From Acetitomaculum ruminis DSM 5522 (lineage in GTDB: Bacteria; Bacillota; Clostridia; Lachnospirales; Lachnospiraceae), in the NCBI RefSeq assembly GCF_900112085.1, contig NZ_FOJY01000004.1, forward strand, positions 1 through 64,000: a DNA stretch of 64,000 nt, read 5' to 3'. Made by a program: the position numbers and the translations under genes. A model generated the notes under the pieces. The model made no database searches. It saw nothing but the letters and a program-made list of their open reading frames with translations, and was not told where the DNA came from. This document shows positions 8,687 to 18,249 of the stretch, in pieces. Numbering within the stretch: position 1 is the stretch's first letter; each line of letters opens with the position of its first letter.

Positions 8687-10813
8687 GTGTCAGATACAGA
8701 TGGAATGTTAGACATGTACCTATTTGAAAACGGTCAGCTTCTGGAAAATCTTCAGGATGTAACTCTTGAAAAAAAGGATGAAAATGAATTTGATGAAGTT
8801 ACCATTAATGAATTTTTCAGAATAATGCATACTATCAAGGGTTCGTCTGCAATTATGATGTTTGACAACATTACAAAGGTTGCACATAAGTTAGAAGATG
8901 TTTTCTATTACTTAAGGGAATCTCACCCCGAAAATGTGCCACATCTGGTTTTGGTTGACCATATTTTTATGGTTAGTGATTTTATAAGCGAAGAATTTGA
9001 CAAAATCAGAGAAGGTGATGATGCAGACGGGGACCCTACTGAGATATTGGAAAAAATTGACAATTTCCTTCACAAATTAAAAGATGGTATCAGTGATTCT
9101 GGTGCTGTTCTTCCTGAGGAAAACAAATTTGAGGAACCCCAGCATTTTTATATTGCTCCGGCCAACAGTGAAAACAGTAAATATTACAGAATACAGATAA
9201 ATTTCTTAAGTGATACACAAATGTGTAATGTTCGCGCTTATAATGCAGTACATGTACTTAAGGCAATTGCACAAAATATCCTCTATTCTCCTAGCGATAT
9301 TCTCACAAATGAGGAAAGCTCTTTGGAGATTTTAGCTAATGGTTTTGTTATATTTTTACAGACACAATCCAGTAGTGAAGAATTAAACAGTCTTTTGGAT
9401 TTTTCAAATATTGAAAGTGTTGAAATAGATGACATTACAGAGGATGAATTCCTGATTGGATTTGGTAATACGGCAGATAATGAGGCCTCTGATGCCATAA
9501 ATACTGTTTCTTTTGAAGAAGCTGAGAAAATCAAGGATGAAGTAAAAGAAAATTCCAAGGTTAATAATCCTCAACCAGGTGATTTTGTCATTAAAGAAAA
9601 GGATCCGGGAAAGGGTGTAAAACTGGCAGGAAAGAAAAAAGAAGCAAAGAAGCAATCCTTTATCAGTGTAAATGTTTCGAAAATGGACCAGCTTATGGAT
9701 CTTATCAGTGAAATTGTAATTTCTGAATCAGTGGTTTTACAAAATCAGGATTTGAAGGTTCCGGGACTGAATCTTACAAATTTCCACAAAGCTGCTGCTC
9801 AGCTTACAAAATTCACTTCAGAGCTTCAGGATATTATTATGTCCCTTAGAATGATGCCTCTAAACAATACCTTCCAGAAAATGAACCGTATTGTTTTTGA
9901 GACTTCAAGAAAACTTGGAAAAGATATAGAACTTATTATGATTGGTCAGGATACTGAGGTTGATAAAAATATTATTGAACATATCTCCGACCCTCTTATG
10001 CACCTTATCAGAAACTCTGTAGACCATGGTATAGAAACCAAGGAGGAAAGGCAGGCAGCCGGAAAGGATCCAAAGGGTACCATTACTTTAGAGGCCAAAA
10101 ATGAAGGTGGCAAGGTTTATATCATTGTTTCCGATGACGGTAAGGGACTTGATACAGATAAAATATATAACAAAGCAAGAGAAAAAGGGCTGATTGGAAA
10201 CAGACCAAAGGATGAATTTACCGACAAGGAAATTTTCCAGTTTATCACTCTTCCGGGATTTTCCACCAAGGAAAAAGTCAGCGAGCTTTCCGGTCGAGGG
10301 GTTGGTATGGATGTTGTTGTTAAAAATATCCAGTCTGTAGGCGGTTCTCTTGATATTACCAGCGAAAACGGACATGGTTCTTCCATGACCTTAAAAATAC
10401 CACTTACGCTTTCTATAATAGAAGGCATTGTTTTAGAATCCGGTGATCAGACTTTTGTAATAGAAACCTCTGCCATTAAAGAATTTTTAAGGCTTACGGA
10501 GGATAGCATTATTACTGATCCGGACGGTTCTGAATTTATAATGATAAGAGGAAATTGTTACCCGGTAATCAGATTAAACGACAGGTATCAGCTGCAAAAC
10601 GGTCTTCAAAGGGTTGATGACGGAATTGTTATATTGGCGGAATATGATGATAAAAGTGCTTGCATCTTTGTAGACAGACTGGTAGGTGAACAGGAAATCG
10701 TTGTCAAACCTATACCATCCTATATCAAAAAGGTAAAAGGTCTTTCCGGCTGTACCCAGCTTGGAGATGGTCGTATCGCATTAATCCTGGATATGGGCGG
10801 ATTTTTATCATAG
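8687..10813 (+). CDS. cheA: Chemotaxis histidine kinase CheA
   Basis: CheA is the central kinase of the chemoreceptor array. The 708 residues contain an HPt domain with phospho-acceptor His48 (IMHTIKGSSAIM), a variable P2-like section (about 160-265), a dimerisation helix pair (NVSKMDQLMDLISEIV), an ATPase with N-box HLIRNSVDHGIE and GRGVGMD, and a C-terminal CheW-like domain. The start is GTG, preceded by AGGAAAGGGGGG. It should phosphorylate CheY and CheB and receive input from both receptors in this window through CheW. Confidence 0.96.
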   Translation: MSDTDGMLDMYLFENGQLLENLQDVTLEKKDENEFDEVTINEFFRIMHTIKGSSAIMMFDNITKVAHKLEDVFYYLRESHPENVPHLVLVDHIFMVSDFISEEFDKIREGDDADGDPTEILEKIDNFLHKLKDGISDSGAVLPEENKFEEPQHFYIAPANSENSKYYRIQINFLSDTQMCNVRAYNAVHVLKAIAQNILYSPSDILTNEESSLEILANGFVIFLQTQSSSEELNSLLDFSNIESVEIDDITEDEFLIGFGNTADNEASDAINTVSFEEAEKIKDEVKENSKVNNPQPGDFVIKEKDPGKGVKLAGKKKEAKKQSFISVNVSKMDQLMDLISEIVISESVVLQNQDLKVPGLNLTNFHKAAAQLTKFTSELQDIIMSLRMMPLNNTFQKMNRIVFETSRKLGKDIELIMIGQDTEVDKNIIEHISDPLMHLIRNSVDHGIETKEERQAAGKDPKGTITLEAKNEGGKVYIIVSDDGKGLDTDKIYNKAREKGLIGNRPKDEFTDKEIFQFITLPGFSTKEKVSELSGRGVGMDVVVKNIQSVGGSLDITSENGHGSSMTLKIPLTLSIIEGIVLESGDQTFVIETSAIKEFLRLTEDSIITDPDGSEFIMIRGNCYPVIRLNDRYQLQNGLQRVDDGIVILAEYDDKSACIFVDRLVGEQEIVVKPIPSYIKKVKGLSGCTQLGDGRIALILDMGGFLS

Positions 10814-10831
10814 AAAGGAGATGGATGAAAA

Positions 10832-11347
10832 ATGGCTGAAGAAATAATGGATGTTAATGAAGACGAAAGTGAAGATACTCAAAAAGATAAATTTATGACT
10901 TTTAAATCAGGCAATGAGGAATTTGCAATTGAGCTTCAATACGTAAGCGAAATTGTTGAAATGCAAAGAATCACCGAGATTCCAGAAACCGAAGATTATA
11001 TTAAAGGTCTGATTAACTTACGAGGTAAAATTATTCCTGTAATAGATGTAAGAATCAGATTTAAACAAGATCCTATCGAATATACCGATAGAACCTGTAT
11101 CATAATTACAAATATAAAATCTACAGTTGTAGGTCTTATTGTTGAAAAAATAGCAGGAGTTGTAACACTAAAAAGCGAAGATATTGTACCTCCACCACAG
11201 GTTTCCGAATTACAAAGACGTAACAAATATGTTTATGGTCTTGGAAAGTCCGGGGACAGCGTTAAACTGCTTCTTAGTCCTGAAAAACTAATTCGGGATG
11301 AAGATATGGAAACGCTGGAAGAAATGGCGGATTATGAGGAAAATTAA
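10832..11347 (+). CDS. cheW: Chemotaxis coupling protein CheW
   Basis: CheW bridges chemoreceptors and CheA. The 171-residue protein is a single CheW domain (FMTFKSGNEEFAIEL, then GLINLRGKIIPVIDVR) with short acidic extensions at both ends. It begins 18 nt after cheA with an AAAGGAGAT site and is followed 21 nt later by a chemoreceptor gene, so the three are co-transcribed. No second CheW or CheV is visible in the window. Confidence 0.95.
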   Translation: MAEEIMDVNEDESEDTQKDKFMTFKSGNEEFAIELQYVSEIVEMQRITEIPETEDYIKGLINLRGKIIPVIDVRIRFKQDPIEYTDRTCIIITNIKSTVVGLIVEKIAGVVTLKSEDIVPPPQVSELQRRNKYVYGLGKSGDSVKLLLSPEKLIRDEDMETLEEMADYEEN

Positions 11348-11368
11348 AAAGGAGGAGGAATTTTTGTT

Positions 11369-12793
11369 ATGAAAAATATAAAAATATCACACCGTATTAT
11401 TTTTACAATGGTGTTTATGCTTGCTGTATTGATGATTCTTGGAACTTTGTTTTTTATTGCTGATTCTGAAAATGGAAAAGATGAAGCTATTATGAATTTT
11501 GTAATAATGGCTATAAGGGTAGTAATTGTATTATCTATAGTTCTTGCCATTCCCCTTACTATCAGCCTTATAAAGACAATTAAGGGGCCTATTGATAAGC
11601 TTACAAAAGCCGCCAAACAAATGGCTGAAGGCGATTTGGAACTGGATTTGGACTTTGATTCTAATAATGAATTTAAGCCTTTGTTTAACGCATTTAAAGA
11701 AACTGTAGAAAGCACAAAATCGCAGGTCTTAGTTGCAGACCAGATGGCTAAGGGAGATTTGACAGTTGATGTAAAGCCAAATTCCGATAATGATGTTTTA
11801 GGTATTGCTTTAAAAAATATGGTAGATTCCACCAATAACGCCATGCTTGATATAAGAGAAGCCACCGGACAGCTTAACTCCGGAAGTGAGCAGGTTGCGG
11901 CTGCAAGCCAGGCTTTAGCTCAAGGTTCTACGGAACAGGCAGGTGCCATTGAACAAATCACAAGTTCCATGGATGATATTGCCAAAAAAACCAATGATAC
12001 AGCCGGAAGAACCTCTCAGGCAGAAAAACTTGCCAACGAGGTAAAAACCGAGGCTGAAGACGGTAATGAACAGATGAAAAACATGATAGAGTCCATGAAT
12101 GCAATCAATGAAGCATCCCACTCCATCTCAAAGGTTATAAAGGTAATTGATGATATTGCCTTCCAGACCAATATTTTAGCCTTAAATGCTACTGTAGAGG
12201 CAGCCAGAGCCGGAGTTCACGGAAAAGGCTTTGCAGTGGTTGCAGAAGAAGTTAAAAGTCTTGCAGAAAAAAGCGGTGATGCTGCTAATGAAACAGCAGA
12301 ACTTATTCAAGATTCCATTGAAAAAGTGGAAGCAGGTGCTAAAATCGCCCATGATACTGCCGAAGGACTTGACAAGATTGTTACAAATATTGAAGAATTT
12401 GCCGATTTGATTCATGAAATCACAGATGCAACCAATGAACAGGCCACAGCTGTAGCCCAGATTAATCAGGCGATTGCTCAGGTATCCCAGGTTGTCCAGA
12501 CCAACTCTGCTACCAGCCAGGAATGTTCCTCAGCAAGCATTGAGCTTTCTGAACAGACAAGAAATCTTAAATCTCTTATTTTCAGATACAAACTCAAAGA
12601 AAATCAGGCTAATTACACTCCTTCTACAGCTCCTACCCCGGCCTTTGGTTTTGAAGATAAGAATATAGACATTTCCCTTGATTCAGATGATTTGGGAAAT
12701 GACGACTATAATTACAATGATGATGACAACTTTACAAGCAATTATGATAATGAGCAGATTATTTCCCTTGAAGGGGACAGTGGTAAATTTTAG
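11369..12793 (+). CDS. Methyl-accepting chemotaxis protein with minimal sensor
   Basis: This 474-residue receptor has two membrane helices (about 11-33 and 46-70) separated by only a dozen or so residues, so it has almost no extracellular domain. HAMP-like segments follow (GPIDKLTKAAKQMAEGDLE, then a second QMAKGDLTVDV), then the coiled-coil signalling domain with its conserved tip (QTNILALNATVEAARAG, GFAVVAEEVKSLAEKS). Without a sensor it may report membrane or cytoplasmic conditions, or act as the operon's core array component. The disordered tail is rich in Asp and Asn. An AAAGGAGGAGG site precedes the ATG. Confidence 0.93.
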   Translation: MKNIKISHRIIFTMVFMLAVLMILGTLFFIADSENGKDEAIMNFVIMAIRVVIVLSIVLAIPLTISLIKTIKGPIDKLTKAAKQMAEGDLELDLDFDSNNEFKPLFNAFKETVESTKSQVLVADQMAKGDLTVDVKPNSDNDVLGIALKNMVDSTNNAMLDIREATGQLNSGSEQVAAASQALAQGSTEQAGAIEQITSSMDDIAKKTNDTAGRTSQAEKLANEVKTEAEDGNEQMKNMIESMNAINEASHSISKVIKVIDDIAFQTNILALNATVEAARAGVHGKGFAVVAEEVKSLAEKSGDAANETAELIQDSIEKVEAGAKIAHDTAEGLDKIVTNIEEFADLIHEITDATNEQATAVAQINQAIAQVSQVVQTNSATSQECSSASIELSEQTRNLKSLIFRYKLKENQANYTPSTAPTPAFGFEDKNIDISLDSDDLGNDDYNYNDDDNFTSNYDNEQIISLEGDSGKF

Positions 12794-12846
12794 CGCTTCA
12801 GATAATTAGTTTAACTCTTCTCATTTATCATTATATAAATGGAAAT

Positions 12847-12889
12847 AAAACCTATCGGTGCAAAACACTTCGATAGGTTTTATTTTTTG
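12847..12889 (+). terminator. Intrinsic terminator of the che operon
   Basis: An 11-bp stem (AAAACCTATCG / CGATAGGTTTT) with a 13-nt loop is followed by ATTTTTTG. It lies between the last operon gene and the convergent ABC transporter genes. Confidence 0.88.
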
Positions 12890-12898
12890 AAAAATATA

Positions 12899-14623
12899 TT
12901 AAAAATCCTTCATAGCTATTAACTGTCTGTAATGTTTATTATTTAAAAGCAATTCTTCATGATTTCCTATGGCACATATTTCACCATTTCTAAGCATGAC
13001 CACCTTGTCTGCTGCCTTAATAGTGGATATTCTATGAGCAATTGTCATTATGCTTTTACCAGCCATATATTGCTGTAACATATCCTGTATGTATTGTTCA
13101 TTTTCCGTATCCAGAGAAGACAATGCCTCATCAAAGATTACAATAGGAGTATTTTTTAAAATTGTTCTGGCAATTGCAATTCTTTGGCGTTGACCACCGG
13201 AAAGCTTGTAACCTCTCTCTCCTGCTATTGTGTCATAACCTTTAGGTAAATCCATTATAAAATCATGGGCATTTGCCATTTTGGCAGCTTTAATAATATC
13301 ATCCTTACTGGCATTTTTTACTCCCAAAGAGATATTATCCGCTATGCTTTCATGGAAAAGGTAATTTTCCTGCTGTACAGCAGATATTTTCTCCCTTAAA
13401 GATTCCATTTTAACCTTTTTAATATTTACTCCATTTATCTTTACGGCGCCACTTTCACAGTCATAATATCTTAACAATAAATTTGCACAAGTGGTTTTTC
13501 CTACACCACTTTCTCCGATTATAGCCACATTTTCTCCCGGTTTAATATCAAAACTAATATTTTTTAAAACCGGCTTATCAAACTCATAGGAAAAATTCAC
13601 ATTTTCAAAAGATATACTTAAATTATCCCCTATTATTTCTTTATTTCCAAAATCATTTACCACAGGTTTTTCCCCGTAAAGATTTTGAATTCTATTGCTG
13701 GCAGAAAAGACAATTCCCATTTCCTGGGCAACTACAGCCACTTCCATGGCAGGATTTAAAATAACCGTAGAAAGCATTACAGCCACAGGATAAAGTTCAA
13801 TCTCCAGTGCCCCCTTAGAAACAAGAAAAGCTGCCACCAGCATTACTATTACTGTAAAAAAGCCGGTGAGAACATGATTCATCATACTTTCCAAACCTTT
13901 TCTTTCTCCGTATTTTTTCTGGGAGTCATATAAATCCTCCATACTTTTATTTATACGGTTTCTATATAAATCTTTGCTGTTAAGCATGATAATTTCACGA
14001 AGTCCCTGAACTGTTTCCATCAAAAGGCTATTGTTGTCTGCCAGATATTTTCTTACTTCTTTTCCTTGCTTTCCCGCTCTTTTTTTCATTAAATAAGGCA
14101 CCATTGCAAGTAAAACAGTAAAGATTAAAAGTACAAATGCCAAAGCAGATGAAATAGTTATAAGAACAAAAAACAAAACTGCTGCTACAATGGCTGCCAC
14201 TATGAAACTGCTAAAAGTGTGAGCTAAAAACAATTCTAAAATTTCCACATCCCCCACAAAATTCTGGGCAATCTGTCCCGTTTGCTTTCTTGCAGTATAA
14301 GCAGGTGCCAGTTCATTTAATTTTTTATAAATTGATAAACGAAAATCCCTTATGGTTCTAAATGCCACATCATGGGCAAAATACATTTCCAGATGGAAAA
14401 AGAGAGCTCTTGCAATAATGCATAAAAAAAGTTCTATCAAAAGAATATTAAAAACTCCAATCAGCTTATGTTCCATTGCAAGTCCTACCATATATGCGGT
14501 AATTGCCGTACATCCAATTATAGACGCCTGCTTTAGTAAAGAAGAAATAATGGCAAGACTCATTCTCTTTCCGTAAGGTTTAATGGTCTTTGATAAATTT
14601 AAAACATTTTCTTTTATATTCAT
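12899..14623 (-). CDS. ABC half-transporter (type IV exporter fold), second of pair
   Basis: The 574-residue protein has six membrane helices followed by an ABC ATPase with Walker A (GESGVGKTTC), Q-loop (VQQENYLF), signature (LSGGQRQR), Walker B (PIVIFDEAL) and the H-switch (IAHRIS). All catalytic elements are present. It is adjacent, stop against start, to a second half-transporter, so the two probably form a heterodimer. They lie downstream of a FecCD-type uptake system on the same strand, as do the YbtPQ-like pairs used for siderophore import. Export of a siderophore or an unrelated drug or peptide is also possible. Confidence 0.9.
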   Translation of the reverse strand: MNIKENVLNLSKTIKPYGKRMSLAIISSLLKQASIIGCTAITAYMVGLAMEHKLIGVFNILLIELFLCIIARALFFHLEMYFAHDVAFRTIRDFRLSIYKKLNELAPAYTARKQTGQIAQNFVGDVEILELFLAHTFSSFIVAAIVAAVLFFVLITISSALAFVLLIFTVLLAMVPYLMKKRAGKQGKEVRKYLADNNSLLMETVQGLREIIMLNSKDLYRNRINKSMEDLYDSQKKYGERKGLESMMNHVLTGFFTVIVMLVAAFLVSKGALEIELYPVAVMLSTVILNPAMEVAVVAQEMGIVFSASNRIQNLYGEKPVVNDFGNKEIIGDNLSISFENVNFSYEFDKPVLKNISFDIKPGENVAIIGESGVGKTTCANLLLRYYDCESGAVKINGVNIKKVKMESLREKISAVQQENYLFHESIADNISLGVKNASKDDIIKAAKMANAHDFIMDLPKGYDTIAGERGYKLSGGQRQRIAIARTILKNTPIVIFDEALSSLDTENEQYIQDMLQQYMAGKSIMTIAHRISTIKAADKVVMLRNGEICAIGNHEELLLNNKHYRQLIAMKDF

Positions 14624-16368
14624 TAAGACAAAACCTCCTGTGCTTTTATTAAGGATGCATAAACCCCGTCTTTTTTTAACAATTCTTCATGGGTTCCTTC
14701 CTCTGCCAATCGTCCCTTGTCAAGAGCATAAATCCGGTCTGCATTTTTTACGGTAGATAATCTGTGGGCTACAATAATAGTTGTCCTATTTTTCATAACT
14801 TCATTAAGCGCTAGTTGAATCTCTTCTTCGCTATGGACATCCACGCTGGAAGTAGCCTCATCCAAAAGTAAAACAGGACTATTTTTTAAAATTGCCCTGG
14901 CAATTGATATTCTTTGTCTTTGTCCTCCGGAAAGGGTCATTCCCCTCTCTCCTACCCAGGTATCATATCCTTTTGGAAGTGACATAATAAAATCATGAAT
15001 ATTTGCCGATTTACAGGCATTAATAACATCTTCTTCACTGGCATCCGGCTTTGCTATCCTGACATTTTCTCTTATGGTGTCGTAAAACAAAAAGCTGTCC
15101 TGAAAAACAACGGATATGTTCTTTCTCAAATAATCAATATCATAGTCTTTAATATTTACACCATTTAAATTAATAACACCGGATTTAACATCATAAAATC
15201 TCATTAAAAGATTTAAAAGAGTACTCTTTCCTGAACCGGATTTTCCAACTATAGCAACTGTTGAGCCACCTTTTATGGAAATGGAAATGTCCTTTAATAC
15301 TTCATTTTCCTTTTCATATTCAAAATACATCTTTTCTATAATTATATCCAAAGAACCTGTCTCCAGTCCTGTTTTTTTAGGACTTTCAATATTAGTTATA
15401 GATGGTTTTGATTTTAAAATATTAAATAAATCCCTGGCTACAGACATTCCAAGAAAACTGCCATGCCAATATTGATTCAGGGCAACCATAGGTCTGGCAC
15501 ATTCTACTGCCAGAAACATAAAGGCTGTAAGAGTTGTTTCAAGAACCTGACCGTTACTTACCCTAAGTCCATCAGATATTACGGCCACGCTGGAGGTAAT
15601 ACCGGTTAAAATAAGCATTAAATCCGAATTAAACAGGGAAATATTGGTATTTTTAATGGATTGCCTGCAAAATGCATTGGCACGGTTATTTAAAAATACT
15701 CCTCTTTCTTTCTCTGCATTTAATATTTTAAGAGTGGTTATTCCCTGGATAGTATCTATATATTCCGAAGTTATTCTTGAATATTCCTTCCAATAATCTG
15801 TTACATGTCTGTCTATAAGGGGCATGGTAAGCATTGGTAAAAAAACGCAAAAAAGCATTGCGATTATTAGTAAAATGCTGCTAAAAGAATCCAGGCGGAC
15901 AAGATATAGGAAAATAAATACTCCTGTTAATAAAACAACAAACAACTGTGGTATATAATTTACAAAAAATGGCTCAAGATTCTCAATTCCATCTTGAAGC
16001 ATTGAAATCATATCACCGCTTCTTTTTGCATTCATATAACCAGGCCCTAAATCATATGCCTTTTCAATAACAAAACGTCTTATTTTTGCCTTTATTTTTG
16101 CTGATAATACCTTGTTATATCCTTCTATCCATTTGCTTATGGCACCTCTTATTGCAATTAAAACAACTACAATTAATATATATTTTAAAATATATTCACT
16201 GTCCTTTTTCATCCAGACTGCATTTACAATCATGGACATAAAAGCCGCCTGTAAAAGATAAGTCAATGATAATCCAAGACCTAATACCACCTTAAGACTT
16301 ATTTCCTTTTTTACGTTTGTTATATATTTTAATAATTCAAAATATATTTTCATTTCTGATTTCCTCAA
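14623..16368 (-). CDS. ABC half-transporter (type IV exporter fold), first of pair
   Basis: This 581-residue fused membrane-ATPase protein has Walker A (GKSGSGKST), Q-loop (VFQDSFLFYD), signature (LSGGQRQR), Walker B (PVLLLDEAT) and H-switch (IVAHRLS). Its stop shares bases with the start of the next gene, which implies translational coupling. It is the probable partner of that half-transporter. The gene begins just after a strong hairpin that follows the iron-binding lipoprotein gene, so its level may be set separately from the uptake genes. The substrate is not identifiable. Confidence 0.9.
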   Translation of the reverse strand: MRKSEMKIYFELLKYITNVKKEISLKVVLGLGLSLTYLLQAAFMSMIVNAVWMKKDSEYILKYILIVVVLIAIRGAISKWIEGYNKVLSAKIKAKIRRFVIEKAYDLGPGYMNAKRSGDMISMLQDGIENLEPFFVNYIPQLFVVLLTGVFIFLYLVRLDSFSSILLIIAMLFCVFLPMLTMPLIDRHVTDYWKEYSRITSEYIDTIQGITTLKILNAEKERGVFLNNRANAFCRQSIKNTNISLFNSDLMLILTGITSSVAVISDGLRVSNGQVLETTLTAFMFLAVECARPMVALNQYWHGSFLGMSVARDLFNILKSKPSITNIESPKKTGLETGSLDIIIEKMYFEYEKENEVLKDISISIKGGSTVAIVGKSGSGKSTLLNLLMRFYDVKSGVINLNGVNIKDYDIDYLRKNISVVFQDSFLFYDTIRENVRIAKPDASEEDVINACKSANIHDFIMSLPKGYDTWVGERGMTLSGGQRQRISIARAILKNSPVLLLDEATSSVDVHSEEEIQLALNEVMKNRTTIIVAHRLSTVKNADRIYALDKGRLAEEGTHEELLKKDGVYASLIKAQEVLS

Positions 16369-16373
16369 AAGAA

Positions 16374-16435
16374 AAATCCCTTCTTTGCAGGCTTATTTAG
16401 TAAAGCCCTGCATTTATGCATCAAAGAAGGGATTT
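16374..16435 (-). terminator. Large terminator or attenuator between lipoprotein and exporter genes
   Basis: On the minus strand a 14-bp perfect stem (AAATCCCTTCTTTG / CAAAGAAGGGATTT) encloses an inner hairpin (CAGGGC / GCCTG) and is followed by TTCTTTT. It sits between the binding-protein gene and the half-transporter pair, so the latter depend on read-through or another promoter. Confidence 0.85.
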
Positions 16436-16451
16436 AATTTACAAATTATAA

Positions 16452-17447
16452 TTATTTAGTTCCAAACAAGTCAGGATAAAAATCTCCTGCCATTGATTCT
16501 ACTGCATAGGCAAGGCGGTCACCTGCAAGTACACTCTCTAATGTAATAATTGCATATCTTTTGTTTTTAACACAATCTAATTGAGAAAGAGTAGGATTTT
16601 CTTCAATTTCCTTGATTTTTTCTTCAACTGATGGTGAATCATAATCGTGAATAAGAATTACATCAGGATTTCTGTCAAGAACCTCCTCATAAGATACAGT
16701 TACCCACTGTTTCTCATCAATATCATCAAAAATGTTCTTTCCACCTGCTTTTTCTACAAGAAGTGATTCAAAGTTTGTACCTGAACAGGTGAATACTCCA
16801 TCATTTCCTGAGTCATAAACCAATACTTTTACAGGTTTTGATCCTGATTCTTTAATCTTATCTTCCACATCCTGGATACGAGTTTTCTGATCTTTAATAA
16901 ATTCTTCTGCCTTGTCCTTACAGTTGAAAATTGTTCCTATATCTTCTATCTCTTTATACATTTCTTCGAAAGTGGTAGCCTGATTTACATATACATTCAT
17001 GCCGGCTTCTTCACATTCTTCTATATTACATCCTTCATCCCCTATTTCCCAATCAATGGTATATACAAAATCGGCACCAGAAGACAAAAGTGCTTCTCTG
17101 GTTACTGATTCATGATTAAGTTCAGGAATGGCCTCTACAGCATCCTTATACTCATCTAAAGGACCACGACTGTGATTTACAAGTGTACGTCCTATTACTA
17201 AATCTCCTAAGCCTAATGCAACAAATAATTCTGTGCAGTTTGGACCTAAGGTAGCGACTGCTGTCGGCCTTTCATCAATAGTAATTTGTCTTTCATAATT
17301 GTCTACAGTTACAGGATAATAACCTTCATCCTCTTTTTTGGTTTCTTCTTTTTTAGAAGATTCTGTTGTTTTGTTGGAGGTACATCCACAAAGCGAAGAA
17401 ACAGCCAAGCTTACCATTAACAAAACACTTATAATTCTTTTTTTCAT
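16452..17447 (-). CDS. Iron-siderophore/cobalamin-type ABC binding lipoprotein
   Basis: This 331-residue protein has a lipoprotein signal (KKR start, hydrophobic core, SLCGC lipobox with Cys at about 22), a Ser/Lys/Glu-rich linker and a Peripla_BP_2 (FecB/BtuF) domain (ITIDERPTAVATLGPN, then GADFVYT, later NPDVILIHD). It would capture a ferric chelate, heme or cobalamin outside the cell for the permease encoded upstream. It starts 15 nt after the ATPase gene. The ligand cannot be assigned from sequence; the Fec family is the best fit. Confidence 0.9.
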   Translation of the reverse strand: MKKRIISVLLMVSLAVSSLCGCTSNKTTESSKKEETKKEDEGYYPVTVDNYERQITIDERPTAVATLGPNCTELFVALGLGDLVIGRTLVNHSRGPLDEYKDAVEAIPELNHESVTREALLSSGADFVYTIDWEIGDEGCNIEECEEAGMNVYVNQATTFEEMYKEIEDIGTIFNCKDKAEEFIKDQKTRIQDVEDKIKESGSKPVKVLVYDSGNDGVFTCSGTNFESLLVEKAGGKNIFDDIDEKQWVTVSYEEVLDRNPDVILIHDYDSPSVEEKIKEIEENPTLSQLDCVKNKRYAIITLESVLAGDRLAYAVESMAGDFYPDLFGTK

Positions 17448-17462
17448 CTTTTTCTCCTTTTT

Positions 17463-18239
17463 TTATTTATTTACGCCAGCAGGTAAAAATGATATGGAAA
17501 CTTTACCTGTAAGTGCATTCTTAGTTACTGAACTATTGACTCCATACACATTATAAATGTTTTCCTCTGTCAATACTTCTTCAGGACTTCCTGATAAAAC
17601 AATCTCACCTTTTTTTAATACATACAACCTGTCGCAATACAAAGCTGCCATATTCAAATCATGTATTGCAGATAAAACCGTAACATTTAATCTTTTTATA
17701 AAATCAAATATTTGTAACTGATAACTTATATCAAGATGATTGGTCGGCTCATCAAGGATATAAAAATCACTTTCCTGTGCAATGGCACGGGCAATAATAA
17801 CTCTTTGTTTTTCTCCACCGGACAGGTGTAAATAATTCTTTTTTGCCATACTTTCCATGCCAAGATGCTCTAAGGCATGGTGAACAATTTCTTTATCATG
17901 TTCATCATCCAAATCAAAGAGTTTTTTATGGGGTGTCCTTCCCATTGCAACGATTTCTTCCACCATAAAGTCAAAAGGAACATCATTCTCTTGTCCTACA
18001 ACTGCCATTTTTAAAGCAGAATTTTTATAAGACATCGTCAAAAGGTTTTCGCCATCAATTTCTATTGAACCCTTATCCGGTCTTAAACCACGGTAAATGT
18101 TTTTTAAGGCTGTTGACTTACCACTTCCATTTGGACCAATAAGTCCCACAAATTCTCCTTCATTAACAAAAAAGCTTACTCCCTTTAAGGCATCTGACTC
18201 ACCGTAGGAGTAATGTAAATTTTCTACTTTTAATCTCAT
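17463..18239 (-). CDS. FecE/BtuD-type ABC transporter ATPase
   Basis: This 258-residue ATPase has Walker A (GPNGSGKSTA), Q-loop (VGQENDVPFD), signature (LSGGEKQR), Walker B (FYILDEPTNHLD) and the H-switch His. It energises uptake of an iron chelate or corrinoid through the adjacent FecCD-type permease. The gene follows the permease by 10 nt and precedes the lipoprotein gene by 15 nt on the same strand, giving a compact permease-ATPase-lipoprotein operon. Confidence 0.93.
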   Translation of the reverse strand: MRLKVENLHYSYGESDALKGVSFFVNEGEFVGLIGPNGSGKSTALKNIYRGLRPDKGSIEIDGENLLTMSYKNSALKMAVVGQENDVPFDFMVEEIVAMGRTPHKKLFDLDDEHDKEIVHHALEHLGMESMAKKNYLHLSGGEKQRVIIARAIAQESDFYILDEPTNHLDISYQLQIFDFIKRLNVTVLSAIHDLNMAALYCDRLYVLKKGEIVLSGSPEEVLTEENIYNVYGVNSSVTKNALTGKVSISFLPAGVNK

Positions 18240-18249
18240 GACTTATCTC

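Noticed and set aside
16374-16435. Riboswitch for iron or cobalamin between binding-protein and exporter genes
   Set aside because: The structure is a plain long hairpin with a T-run; no B12-box or other conserved aptamer sequence is visible.
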